50,159 bases of DNA from Gemmatimonadota bacterium. Its GTDB lineage: Bacteria; Gemmatimonadota; Gemmatimonadetes; Gemmatimonadales; Gemmatimonadaceae. The notes under the pieces are model-generated. The model did no database searches. It saw only the letters and a list, made by a program, of their open reading frames with translations, and was not told the DNA's origin. Each line of letters begins with the position of its first letter. The stretch's first letter is position 1. Location of the stretch: the NCBI GenBank assembly GCA_003136975.1, contig PLEG01000017.1:5069-55227 (forward strand). Direction: 5' to 3'. Below, in pieces: positions 26,170-33,046 of this stretch. The translations under genes and the position numbers were made by a program.

Positions 26170-26394
26170 ATGCAGCGAGATGTGTGTGCAGGGCCGGCGA
26201 TCCCCAAAAGGATCGTCGGCTTTCATCAGGATGAGGAGAACCACTGGGTCGCGGATCTCGAGTGCGGCCACACGCAACACGTACGACACGATCCGCCATG
26301 GCAAGTGCGTCCATGGGTCACAAATGAATCAGGACGCGCGACGTTTCTGGGTAGGACGCTCGAATGCGTGAAATGCTGTCAACCGGACGCGTAG
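26170..26394 (+). CDS. DUF3565 family small protein
   Basis: This protein of 74 residues has the family pattern GFHQDEENHWVADLECGHTQ, then HVRHDPPWQVRPWV, and a closing LECVKCC. The Cys-Gly-His and Cys-x-x-Cys elements could form a small zinc or metal site. AAGGAG sits six bases before ATG 26170. It lies 20 bp after nirK on the same strand, so it is probably cotranscribed. Family members are common near oxidative or nitrosative stress genes, but no activity is known. It is convergent with the DUF59 gene. Confidence 0.85.
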   Translation: MQRDVCAGPAIPKRIVGFHQDEENHWVADLECGHTQHVRHDPPWQVRPWVTNESGRATFLGRTLECVKCCQPDA

Positions 26395-26419
26395 AACGCA
26401 GGCTGACGCGCGCTCTACC

Positions 26420-26728
26420 TCACCAGGCTCCGGGTGCGATCATCCCCGAGTGCCACATGGGATCCCAGACGAGGTTGGTTTCCACCGCATCGACTCCTGA
26501 AACGCGTCCAACCGCCGAGCGAATCCCGGATGTGATGACAGCTTCCATCGGGCAACCCGGCGTCGTGAGGGTATGTGTGACTCGTGCGCTCTTACCCACG
26601 CCAGGCGCTTCGCTCACCGCGACATCGTACACGAGGCCAAGCGTTACTATGTCGAGACCGATTTCCGGATCTATGACTGTGCGAAGCGCATTCCAGATGT
26701 CGATCGTATCGATCTCTTTTGTTTCCAT
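26420..26728 (-). CDS. MIP18/DUF59 (SufT/PaaD-like) iron-sulfur assembly factor
   Basis: This protein of 102 residues is a single MIP18 domain. The opening is [19 protein letters not shown] (residues 19-37), and the conserved cysteine is Cys59 in [10 protein letters not shown]. The C terminus is [19 protein letters not shown]. Family members deliver or help mature Fe-S clusters in partner enzymes. Here it stands alone on the minus strand inside a nitrogen-oxide cluster, where Fe-S repair after nitric oxide exposure would be a sensible role (inference). A second DUF59 domain occurs in the Mrp protein 5 kb away. ATG 26728 has no strong ribosome site. Confidence 0.88.
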   Translation of the reverse strand: METKEIDTIDIWNALRTVIDPEIGLDIVTLGLVYDVAVSEAPGVGKSARVTHTLTTPGCPMEAVITSGIRSAVGRVSGVDAVETNLVWDPMWHSGMIAPGAW

Positions 26729-26831
26729 CGGGATCAGTGTTGTCAGCGGCTAGCGATGAAAGATTTGTTTGCACATTCGAACGTTCACAATTGTGTAGAT
26801 TGAATGATCGCGCCGCGCTCAGACGGGGAAC

Positions 26832-26845
26832 GTGACTATTGTCAC
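26832..26845 (+). promoter_or_regulatory. Crp/Fnr-type site upstream of the dsbA-crp pair
   Basis: GTGAC-TATT-GTCAC is a perfect inverted repeat of the Crp/Fnr superfamily form (5-4-5). It lies 67 bp before the ATG of the DsbA-like gene, with a possible -10 TATCAT at 26859-26864. Further short palindromes, GAACGTTC (26779-26786) and CACAATTGTG (26786-26795), lie just upstream in the same 183-bp divergent intergenic region. Confidence 0.6.
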
Positions 26846-26911
26846 AGTCTGATGCTGGTATCATCGAGCGTTGATCCGCATGCTCGAGCTCTCAACGGAG
26901 GGTCGCGAACA

Positions 26912-27694
26912 ATGAGTGACCAATCGATCGCCGAGTTATGGGAATGGGCCGAGTATTACTGCCCGTGGTGTTACGTCGCCGCAGTGCGCCTGTATCGGGC
27001 GCAGAGGGAATACGAGGGCCGCGTTCGGGCTTTCACTCGTTTTTTCCCCCTGGAACTGGTGAACGGAGAGGAGCCGCCGCGCGACATCCTGGAACAGGAA
27101 TGGTGGCTCGCCGCCATGCAGGAGCCAGCCGCCTCGTTTGTCCCCTACACCGCGGCTGACTGGCCGACCACAACGCTCCCCGCCTTCGATGCGGTGTGGG
27201 CAGCGCGGCAGCAAGGTTGGAGTGTCGCGATGGATCTGGATCTCAGAATAAGGCGCGCATTCTTCGGAGAAAGCCGGAATATCGGCAAACCCGATGTCTT
27301 GTTGGAGATCGCGCGCGACGTCGAAATCGATTTCGCTCGCTTCGAGCGAGACTTCGCGAGCCCCGCCGCGCGTGTTGCCGTGACGGAGGAAAGTGCACTT
27401 GGCCGCGGGAAGTATGGAGTTCGTGGCACGCCGACACTGATGCTGGCTGATGGAACGCGGTTACGCACGCCGATCGCGATGCCAAAGATTCGCAATCGTA
27501 GAATTGTCTCGATGTCTCCGCTCACCTGCTTCGGTGATGGATGTGTGGATGAGACGCGAGCGCTGTTCGACGCGGCGATCGCACAAAGCCGGAGTGCCAA
27601 CCACGGCGCGGACGTGGCATCGGATAGTACGATCGACAGCTTTCCGGCGAGCGACGTTCCGGCGTGGTCGCCGCTTATCGCTGGTGGTCCGTGA
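26912..27694 (+). CDS. DsbA/FrnE-like thioredoxin-fold oxidoreductase
   Basis: This protein has 260 residues. ATG 26912 is preferred because CGGAGGG lies about ten bases upstream; the longer frame from 26804 crosses promoter elements. The thioredoxin-fold active site is Cys17-Pro-Trp-Cys20 (EYYCPWCYVAAVRLY), with the cis-proline loop in GVRGTPTLML near residue 175. The insert is helical, as in the DsbA/FrnE (2-hydroxychromene isomerase) group. There is no signal peptide, so it is probably cytoplasmic like FrnE. The C terminus carries a separate tail, IDSFPASDVPAWSP, a motif I know mainly from tiny stand-alone proteins. The stop is two bases before the Crp-type gene, implying coexpression. Confidence 0.85.
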   Translation: MSDQSIAELWEWAEYYCPWCYVAAVRLYRAQREYEGRVRAFTRFFPLELVNGEEPPRDILEQEWWLAAMQEPAASFVPYTAADWPTTTLPAFDAVWAARQQGWSVAMDLDLRIRRAFFGESRNIGKPDVLLEIARDVEIDFARFERDFASPAARVAVTEESALGRGKYGVRGTPTLMLADGTRLRTPIAMPKIRNRRIVSMSPLTCFGDGCVDETRALFDAAIAQSRSANHGADVASDSTIDSFPASDVPAWSPLIAGGP

Positions 27695-27696
27695 CG

Positions 27697-28413
27697 ATGG
27701 AGAGATCGTCGAACGAGTCATCGGCTGACGTTGCGGCACTGCTTCGCCGACTTCCGATTTTTTCCGAGCTCGATGAGCCGGTCATTCGCCAGCTCGCGGA
27801 TCGGTGTGTCGCCCGCGATTTTGCTGTAGGGCGCGTTCTGTTCGCCGCTGGCGACGCCTGCCGCGGTTTGTATGTGATCGAGACTGGACGGGTGCGCATT
27901 TATCGAACGAGTCCGGACGGCAAGGAGCAGGTTCTTCATATCGAAGGGCCAGGCCGTCCTGTTGCGGAGCTGCCGCTGTTTGATGGAGGCGTATACCCGG
28001 CGTCCGCGATCACGGCAGAGCCGTCGCGTCTGATCTTCCTCGCCAGAGACGATTTCGAATCGATGTACAGAACGCATCCGGATGTTGCGCAGGCGATAAT
28101 CCGCGGATTGGGCAAGAGATTGAGACATCTCGTTCACGTCACCGAGACTCTCGCATTCCATGATGTCGCGGCGCGTCTCGCGATGTTGTTCGTTGGATAC
28201 GCGGAACGTGCAGGGACGAAAACGGCGGCTGGTATCGAGCTGACGATTGATCGCACGCAGGAAGAGTTGTCGCTGGAGATCGGGACGGCGCGGGAGTCGG
28301 TATCGCGCGCCATGCGACAATTGAAGCGTGGCGGGTTGATAGAGTCGCTGTCCCGCAGCCGGATGCTCATTCCAGACGTCGCCAAGCTGTGGGCTCGCGC
28401 ACAGGGACGTTAG
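27697..28413 (+). CDS. Crp/Fnr-family transcriptional regulator
   Basis: This regulator has 238 residues. The N-terminal cyclic-nucleotide-binding fold spans about residues 15-130 (LPIFSELDEPVIRQLADRCV; GRVLFAAGDACRGLYVIETG). A long dimer helix follows, then the Crp winged helix at about 160-225. The recognition helix reads EIGTARESVSRAMRQLKRGG; the E-S-V-S-R pattern is the Fnr-like specificity set expected to read GTGA/TTGA half-sites. The Fnr N-terminal cysteine cluster is absent (only Cys37 and Cys55), so direct Fe-S oxygen sensing of the Fnr kind is unlikely. It may be a DNR/NnrR-like nitric oxide or redox regulator by context. ATG 27697 is two bases after the DsbA-like stop. Confidence 0.9.
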   Translation: MERSSNESSADVAALLRRLPIFSELDEPVIRQLADRCVARDFAVGRVLFAAGDACRGLYVIETGRVRIYRTSPDGKEQVLHIEGPGRPVAELPLFDGGVYPASAITAEPSRLIFLARDDFESMYRTHPDVAQAIIRGLGKRLRHLVHVTETLAFHDVAARLAMLFVGYAERAGTKTAAGIELTIDRTQEELSLEIGTARESVSRAMRQLKRGGLIESLSRSRMLIPDVAKLWARAQGR

Positions 28414-28482
28414 GCGCTACGAGGGGCGCTGGCGTCAACGCTGTTTGGACCGACGTCCCTCGCCGTGGCGCCGCGCGACGTC

Positions 28483-28498
28483 ACTGAATACATTCAGT
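28483..28498. promoter_or_regulatory. 16-bp palindrome before the TPP riboswitch
   Basis: ACTGAAT-AC-ATTCAGT is a perfect inverted repeat ending three bases before the riboswitch P1 stem. It is in the region expected to hold the promoter of the thiamine receptor gene and may be an operator. Confidence 0.35.
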
Positions 28499-28501
28499 CC
28501 T

Positions 28502-28584
28502 TGACCGGGGTGCCTGCCCACTAAGGGAGCAGGCTGAGAGAGTCCCGTAGAACCTGATCCGGTTTGTACCGGCGTAGGGAGTCA
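28502..28584 (+). ncRNA. TPP (THI-box) riboswitch
   Basis: All hallmark blocks of the thiamine pyrophosphate aptamer are present in order: GGGGTGCC (28507-28514), the P3 hairpin GCCTGC/GCAGGC, CTGAGA (28534-28539), GAACCTGATC (about 28550-28559) and the closing GGCGTAGGGA (28571-28580). P1 can form between TGAC (28502-28505) and GTCA (28581-28584). The Shine-Dalgarno of the receptor gene (AGGGAG, 28576-28581) is part of the aptamer's 3' strand. Ligand binding would therefore hide it directly and shut off translation. Confidence 0.93.
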
Positions 28585-28588
28585 TGAA

Positions 28589-30688
28589 ATGAGTGTAGTT
28601 GATCTAATCGCGCGCCGTCGGCGCGCCCCGACGTTCGCTCTGGCGACGTCCGTTATCGTCGCTTTCGCGTCCGCAGCCCAGCTCGCCGCGCAAGCCACAC
28701 ACACAGATACAACTTCCCACGCAGACTCGGCGCGTGCCCGCAAGTTGGAGCGAGTGATGATCTCGGCGGTACGCGAGTCATCAGCGCCGATCTCACAGAA
28801 GACTGTAACCCAGGCTGAGATTCAACAGCACTATTTTGGGCAGGATATCCCATTGGTGCTGCAGGGTACTACCCCTTCGCTCACGTCGTACGCCGAGACG
28901 GGGAACTATTGGGGTTACAGCTACATTCGATTGCGGGGACTTGATCAGTCCCGCATCAACATCACGCTCGATGGCATTCCGCTCAATGATCCGGAAGATC
29001 AGGTACTGTACTTCGCGGATTTCCCCGATCTCGCGAACAGCCTGCAGTCGATACAGGTGCAGCGTGGCGTTGGAACGAGCAGCAATGGCACCGCGTCGTA
29101 TGCGGGCTCGATCAACATGGAGACCATTTCGCTGACTGGATCGCCGCGCGGCGGTGCGGTGCAGTTGGATGGTGGTTCGTTTGGCTCGCGTCGCGCGAGT
29201 GTGGACTACAGCACCGGACCACTGGCCAATCATTTCGCGCTGTACGGGCGGCTTTCCGCGTTGCATACCGACGGCTATCGGTACCATTCTGGCGTTGAGG
29301 GGCGCTCGGGATTCCTGAGTGGCGGCTATTTCGGTGATCGCGACATCTTGAAATTCACGATGATCGCCGGATCCATGCGCGACACGATGGCGTATCTCGC
29401 GGTACCACAGGCGGATCTCGACACCAATCGACGCATCAACCCGCTATCACCACGCGAGCGTGACGGTTTTGGAGAGCGGCTTGCGGCTCTTTCGTACACG
29501 CGATTGCTGAACGCCAACTCATCGCTTACAACCACGCTCTATCGGTTATCCGCGACTGGCGATTACGACGTTCTTCTCGATTCACTGGAAACGCTGCACC
29601 TGGACTTTGTATCGTACGGCGTGATGAGTGCGTGGAGCTACCATCGCGACGGATTCAAGCTCGATCTGGGTGTCAACGCTGACAGCTACGCGCGTGATCA
29701 CTACGCATTCATGCATCCTGATGTCAACAATCCGTTGTATTTCAACACCGGGCACAAGCAGGATCAGGCCGGCTATGCCAAGATCGCCTATGTACTTGGA
29801 CGTGCAACGTTGTTCGGCGATCTTCAGGCTCGGCATGCCGAGTTCAGGTACGCACCGGACGTGCACGCGGACATTGCGGGCAGCTCGATCTCCTGGTCGT
29901 TTCTCAACCCTAAAGCGGGTGTGACGTACCAGCTCACGCGGCCGCTCTCAGTCTATGCGTCGTACGGTAAGACAACACGCGAGCCCGCGCGGACTGACAT
30001 GTTCGCCGGCTTCGACAATCTGGATACGTCGAATGTAGCATTTGTCGGTGGCCTCGATCGCGTCAAGCCCGAGACGGTGCACGACGTGGAGATCGGGACC
30101 AATTACCGCACTCCGTCGCTCGATATTCAGGCGAATCTGTACTCCATGGATTTCCGCAATGAGATAGCGCCGATTGGCGCGCTCAGCTACATCGGAAGTC
30201 CGCTCAACAAGAACGTCGCGGCAAGCTACCGGCGTGGTGTCGAGGCTGACGTGACGTATCGCGGGATCCCGCGGTGGCTGCTGACCGGCAATGCGACAGA
30301 GAGCGTCAATCGAATTCGCGAATATACCGATTCGACCGGCGACGTTCCCGTCACGTATCACAACGTGGAGCCGCTTCTCACGCCGCGCTTTCAGAGTTTT
30401 GGTCGCGCGCAGTTCTCGGCGACGCAGTCCATCGACCTTGCCATGCAGGCGCGTTACCAGAGTGTGGCATTCCTTGAGAACACGAGCGACCGGAGGTACG
30501 TGCTTCCGCCGGCGTTCGACATGGATGCCTCAATCGCGTGGCGCATTGGCCACAACGAGCTGCTCGTTCGCGCCAACAATCTCACGAACAGCAGGAAATA
30601 CGGAAGCGGCTATGCCAGCGACGGAGTGTCGTACTACTTCGTCCTTCCACCACGCAACGTGTTCGTCACGCTCAAGATCGGGATATGA
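28589..30688 (+). CDS. TonB-dependent outer-membrane receptor under TPP control
   Basis: This receptor of 699 residues has a signal peptide (ATSVIVAFASAAQLAAQ), a TonB-dependent plug over roughly residues 55-165 and a beta-barrel ending in FVTLKIGI. Plug landmarks are VTQAEIQQHYFGQDIPLVLQ, SYIRLRGLDQSRINITLDGI and VQRGVGTSSNGTASYAGSIN. The gene is directly controlled by the TPP riboswitch, so its cargo is most likely thiamine or a precursor, as for the Omr1-type receptors of Bacteroidota (family knowledge). Its ATG at 28589 overlaps a two-codon frame ATGAAATGA that starts at 28584. Its 3' end overlaps the convergent kinase gene by 17 bp. Confidence 0.92.
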   Translation: MSVVDLIARRRRAPTFALATSVIVAFASAAQLAAQATHTDTTSHADSARARKLERVMISAVRESSAPISQKTVTQAEIQQHYFGQDIPLVLQGTTPSLTSYAETGNYWGYSYIRLRGLDQSRINITLDGIPLNDPEDQVLYFADFPDLANSLQSIQVQRGVGTSSNGTASYAGSINMETISLTGSPRGGAVQLDGGSFGSRRASVDYSTGPLANHFALYGRLSALHTDGYRYHSGVEGRSGFLSGGYFGDRDILKFTMIAGSMRDTMAYLAVPQADLDTNRRINPLSPRERDGFGERLAALSYTRLLNANSSLTTTLYRLSATGDYDVLLDSLETLHLDFVSYGVMSAWSYHRDGFKLDLGVNADSYARDHYAFMHPDVNNPLYFNTGHKQDQAGYAKIAYVLGRATLFGDLQARHAEFRYAPDVHADIAGSSISWSFLNPKAGVTYQLTRPLSVYASYGKTTREPARTDMFAGFDNLDTSNVAFVGGLDRVKPETVHDVEIGTNYRTPSLDIQANLYSMDFRNEIAPIGALSYIGSPLNKNVAASYRRGVEADVTYRGIPRWLLTGNATESVNRIREYTDSTGDVPVTYHNVEPLLTPRFQSFGRAQFSATQSIDLAMQARYQSVAFLENTSDRRYVLPPAFDMDASIAWRIGHNELLVRANNLTNSRKYGSGYASDGVSYYFVLPPRNVFVTLKIGI

Positions 30689-31217
30689 CACTATCGATCG
30701 ACTTGCGCGCAAGTTCCAGCCGCTGATCCCAGGAGCCACGGATAACGGCGTACGGTGAGCCTGATGCAACGACCGCCGTCCGGAAGAGTTGCTGCATCTC
30801 CTCGCGCCGAGTCTCCCGGTCACGCACATCATCGCGCACCCAGGGCACGTCAATCTCCAGCAACATGTACAGATCGGGCCTGCGATCCACGGCGGCTTTC
30901 TGAATCCACTCGACGCACTGGCCATAGTAGTGATTGCAGTAGACCACGGTGCTCAGCAGATCCGTATCCTGGATGAGAAGCTGGCGCGCGCGTAGGGCGT
31001 GTTCCTCTTCGAGCGCGATCTGACCACGCGCTATCTCGTCGGTATCGGCAATATCGATGGGCCTTCCCTTTCGCATCGCGAAGTCGCGCACGAACTCCGG
31101 AGCCAGCTCCGCGCCGTAGTGATCTGCAAGTTGGCGTGCGAGCACGGTCTTGCCGGTCGACTCAGACCCGGTCAGGACGACACGAATCAGGCCGTGGTCG
31201 CGAGCGATCGTTTCCAT
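30672..31217 (-). CDS. NadR-like P-loop kinase, candidate vitamin-trapping kinase
   Basis: This P-loop ATPase of 181 residues matches the C-terminal ribosylnicotinamide kinase domain of NadR. The Walker A is GSESTGKT (residues 17-24). It is followed by the NadR-like ELAPEFVRDFAMRKG, IARGQIALEEEHALRA, the Walker-B-like LLIQDTDLL and the C-terminal lid region DLYMLLEIDVPWVRDDVRDR. The NMN adenylyltransferase and helix-turn-helix domains of full NadR are missing. It overlaps the PnuC-like permease gene by 31 bp and is convergent with the TPP-controlled receptor. This association suggests it phosphorylates the vitamin brought in by the permease, possibly thiamine and not nicotinamide riboside (inference). 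Confidence 0.85.
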   Translation of the reverse strand: METIARDHGLIRVVLTGSESTGKTVLARQLADHYGAELAPEFVRDFAMRKGRPIDIADTDEIARGQIALEEEHALRARQLLIQDTDLLSTVVYCNHYYGQCVEWIQKAAVDRRPDLYMLLEIDVPWVRDDVRDRETRREEMQQLFRTAVVASGSPYAVIRGSWDQRLELARKSIDSVISRS

Positions 31218-31783
31218 GCTACGTAACCGAGCACCGCGAGGGCGAGATAGATCCCGTAATTGAATGCGGTGAGATAGAGACCCTTGTAAATGAACATTCC
31301 AACGTACACCACGTCAACGGCGATCCAGATCAACCAGTTCTCGATCAGTTTCCTTGTCATCATCCACTGAGCTATCAGACTTACCGTGGTAGTCGCGGCG
31401 TCGACATACGGGAGTGCAGTGCCGGGAAGGCGCGACGTTATGGTGCCAAGTGCTGCCCATACCACGATGCCGATACCGCCGAGCGTGATCCAGGTGGTTT
31501 GGGTCGTGCGCGATACGGTTATGGCGGTACGACCGGCGCCGCCGTACAGCCACTCGTACCATCCGTACAGCGAAAGGACGAAGTACACAACCTGCAGCCC
31601 GGTGTCCGAGTACAGACCAGACTCGAGAAAGAGCGCAGAGAATAGCGATACGTTGATGAGCGCCGTGGGCCAGCTCCAGATATTCTCGCGCGTGCTCAGA
31701 TAGACGCTGATTATCCCGAACACAACCGCGACAAGCTCCAGGCAGCTGGAACCATGTGCGCTGAGCCAGACGCAGATCCCCAT
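31187..31783 (-). CDS. pnuC: PnuC/PnuT-family vitamin permease
   Basis: This inner-membrane facilitator has about 198 residues and seven predicted helices, the usual PnuC size. ATG 31783 is chosen because the PnuC fold begins right after it (CLELVAVVFGIISVYLSTRE, NIWSWPTALINVSLF). The open frame continues to 32083 with non-membrane residues. Family landmarks are YSDTGLQVVYFVLSLYGWYE (the G-Y-E/W substrate pocket) and ENWLIWIAVDVVYVGMFIYK. PnuC proteins move nicotinamide riboside, and PnuT members move thiamine; both rely on intracellular phosphorylation for trapping. The kinase gene overlaps its end, and the TPP-controlled receptor lies beyond, so thiamine is the favoured substrate. No riboswitch was seen before this gene itself. 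Confidence 0.88.
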   Translation of the reverse strand: MGICVWLSAHGSSCLELVAVVFGIISVYLSTRENIWSWPTALINVSLFSALFLESGLYSDTGLQVVYFVLSLYGWYEWLYGGAGRTAITVSRTTQTTWITLGGIGIVVWAALGTITSRLPGTALPYVDAATTTVSLIAQWMMTRKLIENWLIWIAVDVVYVGMFIYKGLYLTAFNYGIYLALAVLGYVAWKRSLATTA

Positions 31784-31933
31784 GCTCACGTCGTGAACGT
31801 TGTCATCGCGTGCAATTTGCGGTGCGGCCGGCGCCGAGGGAAGCGGGGCAACACATTGGTTCCGCGACCGATCTTCGTCGTTGCTGAGACATCCGTCACA
31901 CCTCGACACTATCGGCCAGGCTAGCGTTCGGGA

Positions 31934-33046
31934 ATGGCGACCGCTGAGCCCAAAGTTGCGCTCGACGCAGATACCGTCCGCAGCGCGCTTGGGGACGTTC
32001 CGTATCCCGGGCTGACACGGGATCTCGTGTCGTTCGGGATGGTGAAGCACGTAAGCGTGTGTGGTACCCAAGTAAAGGTACAACTTGCGCTTCGCACTGA
32101 GGACGCTTCCATCCCCGACCGGCTCGGGGTGGCAATCAGAGATCGGCTAGCGTCGATGGGCGCTTCGCTCGTGACGGTCGAGATCGTAAAGCCACAGCCT
32201 CCAACTCGGCCGCTTCCGCACTCGCCGAATGTCAGAACTCCCCGCGAAGGAGTCCCTGATCCGTGGGCTGAGCAGGTACGATTGACTAGTGTGCGCGATG
32301 TGATAGCCGTGGGCGCTGGGAAGGGCGGCGTCGGCAAGAGCACGGTAGCTGTAAGTCTCGCGCTCGCGCTCGTTCGCGCCGGATTCGTCGTGGGACTGCT
32401 CGACGCTGATATCTACGGGCCAAGCATTCCAATTCTACTCGGCATCGAGAATGGTTCGCAGCAGGTCAAGATGACGGCCGACAAGCACATCATTCCGGTC
32501 GAGATACACGGACTGACGCTCATCAGTTTCGGATTTTTTCTCGGCGAGGGATCGCCAGCGATCTGGCGCGGGCCGATGGTGTCGAAAGCAGTCAAGCAGT
32601 TCGCGCGCGGCGTGGAGTGGCCGCAGCTCGACGTCCTGATAGTCGATCTGCCACCCGGTACCGGCGACATACCGCTGAGTCTCGTGCAGGCGATCGAAGT
32701 GTCGGGCGCCGTAGTGGTCACTCAGCCGCAACGACTCGCCGGTGTCGAAGCGCAGAAAGCGGGCGAGATGTTCGCACAGCTCGACGTTCCAGTGCTCGGC
32801 GTTGTAGAGAACATGACGGGTGCGTTCGGACGCGGTGGCGGAGACATCGTCGCCAAGGCGCTTGGCGTTCCATTCCTCGGCACGGTGCCGTTTGATGAGG
32901 CAGTCGTGAACGAGGGCGACTCCGGAACTCCTACAGTGCTCACCCGGAGCGAAAGCGAGTTTGCAAAGAGCTTCGACTCCATCGCGCATCAGGTTGTGGA
33001 AGCACTGGGCTGGCAATTATCGGGTTCAGCCGAGCATGCGTCGTGA
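31934..33046 (+). CDS. mrp: Mrp/ApbC-type P-loop ATPase with DUF59 domain, lacking the CxxC
   Basis: This protein has 370 residues. The N-terminal MIP18/DUF59 domain spans residues 10-90 (VRSALGDVPYPGLTRDLVSF). The ATPase has the deviant Walker A GKGGVGKS (129-136), LLDADIYGPSIP at about 155-166 and IVDLPPGTGD (236-245). Typical Mrp proteins carry a Cys-x-x-Cys shortly after ENM that holds a bridging [4Fe-4S] cluster at the dimer interface. Here the stretch reads ENMTGAFGRGGG, and the whole protein contains one cysteine (Cys43), so it cannot bind that cluster in the known way. It is divergent from the pnuC gene, and its stop overlaps the start of the next gene (GTGA). Confidence 0.93.
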   Translation: MATAEPKVALDADTVRSALGDVPYPGLTRDLVSFGMVKHVSVCGTQVKVQLALRTEDASIPDRLGVAIRDRLASMGASLVTVEIVKPQPPTRPLPHSPNVRTPREGVPDPWAEQVRLTSVRDVIAVGAGKGGVGKSTVAVSLALALVRAGFVVGLLDADIYGPSIPILLGIENGSQQVKMTADKHIIPVEIHGLTLISFGFFLGEGSPAIWRGPMVSKAVKQFARGVEWPQLDVLIVDLPPGTGDIPLSLVQAIEVSGAVVVTQPQRLAGVEAQKAGEMFAQLDVPVLGVVENMTGAFGRGGGDIVAKALGVPFLGTVPFDEAVVNEGDSGTPTVLTRSESEFAKSFDSIAHQVVEALGWQLSGSAEHAS

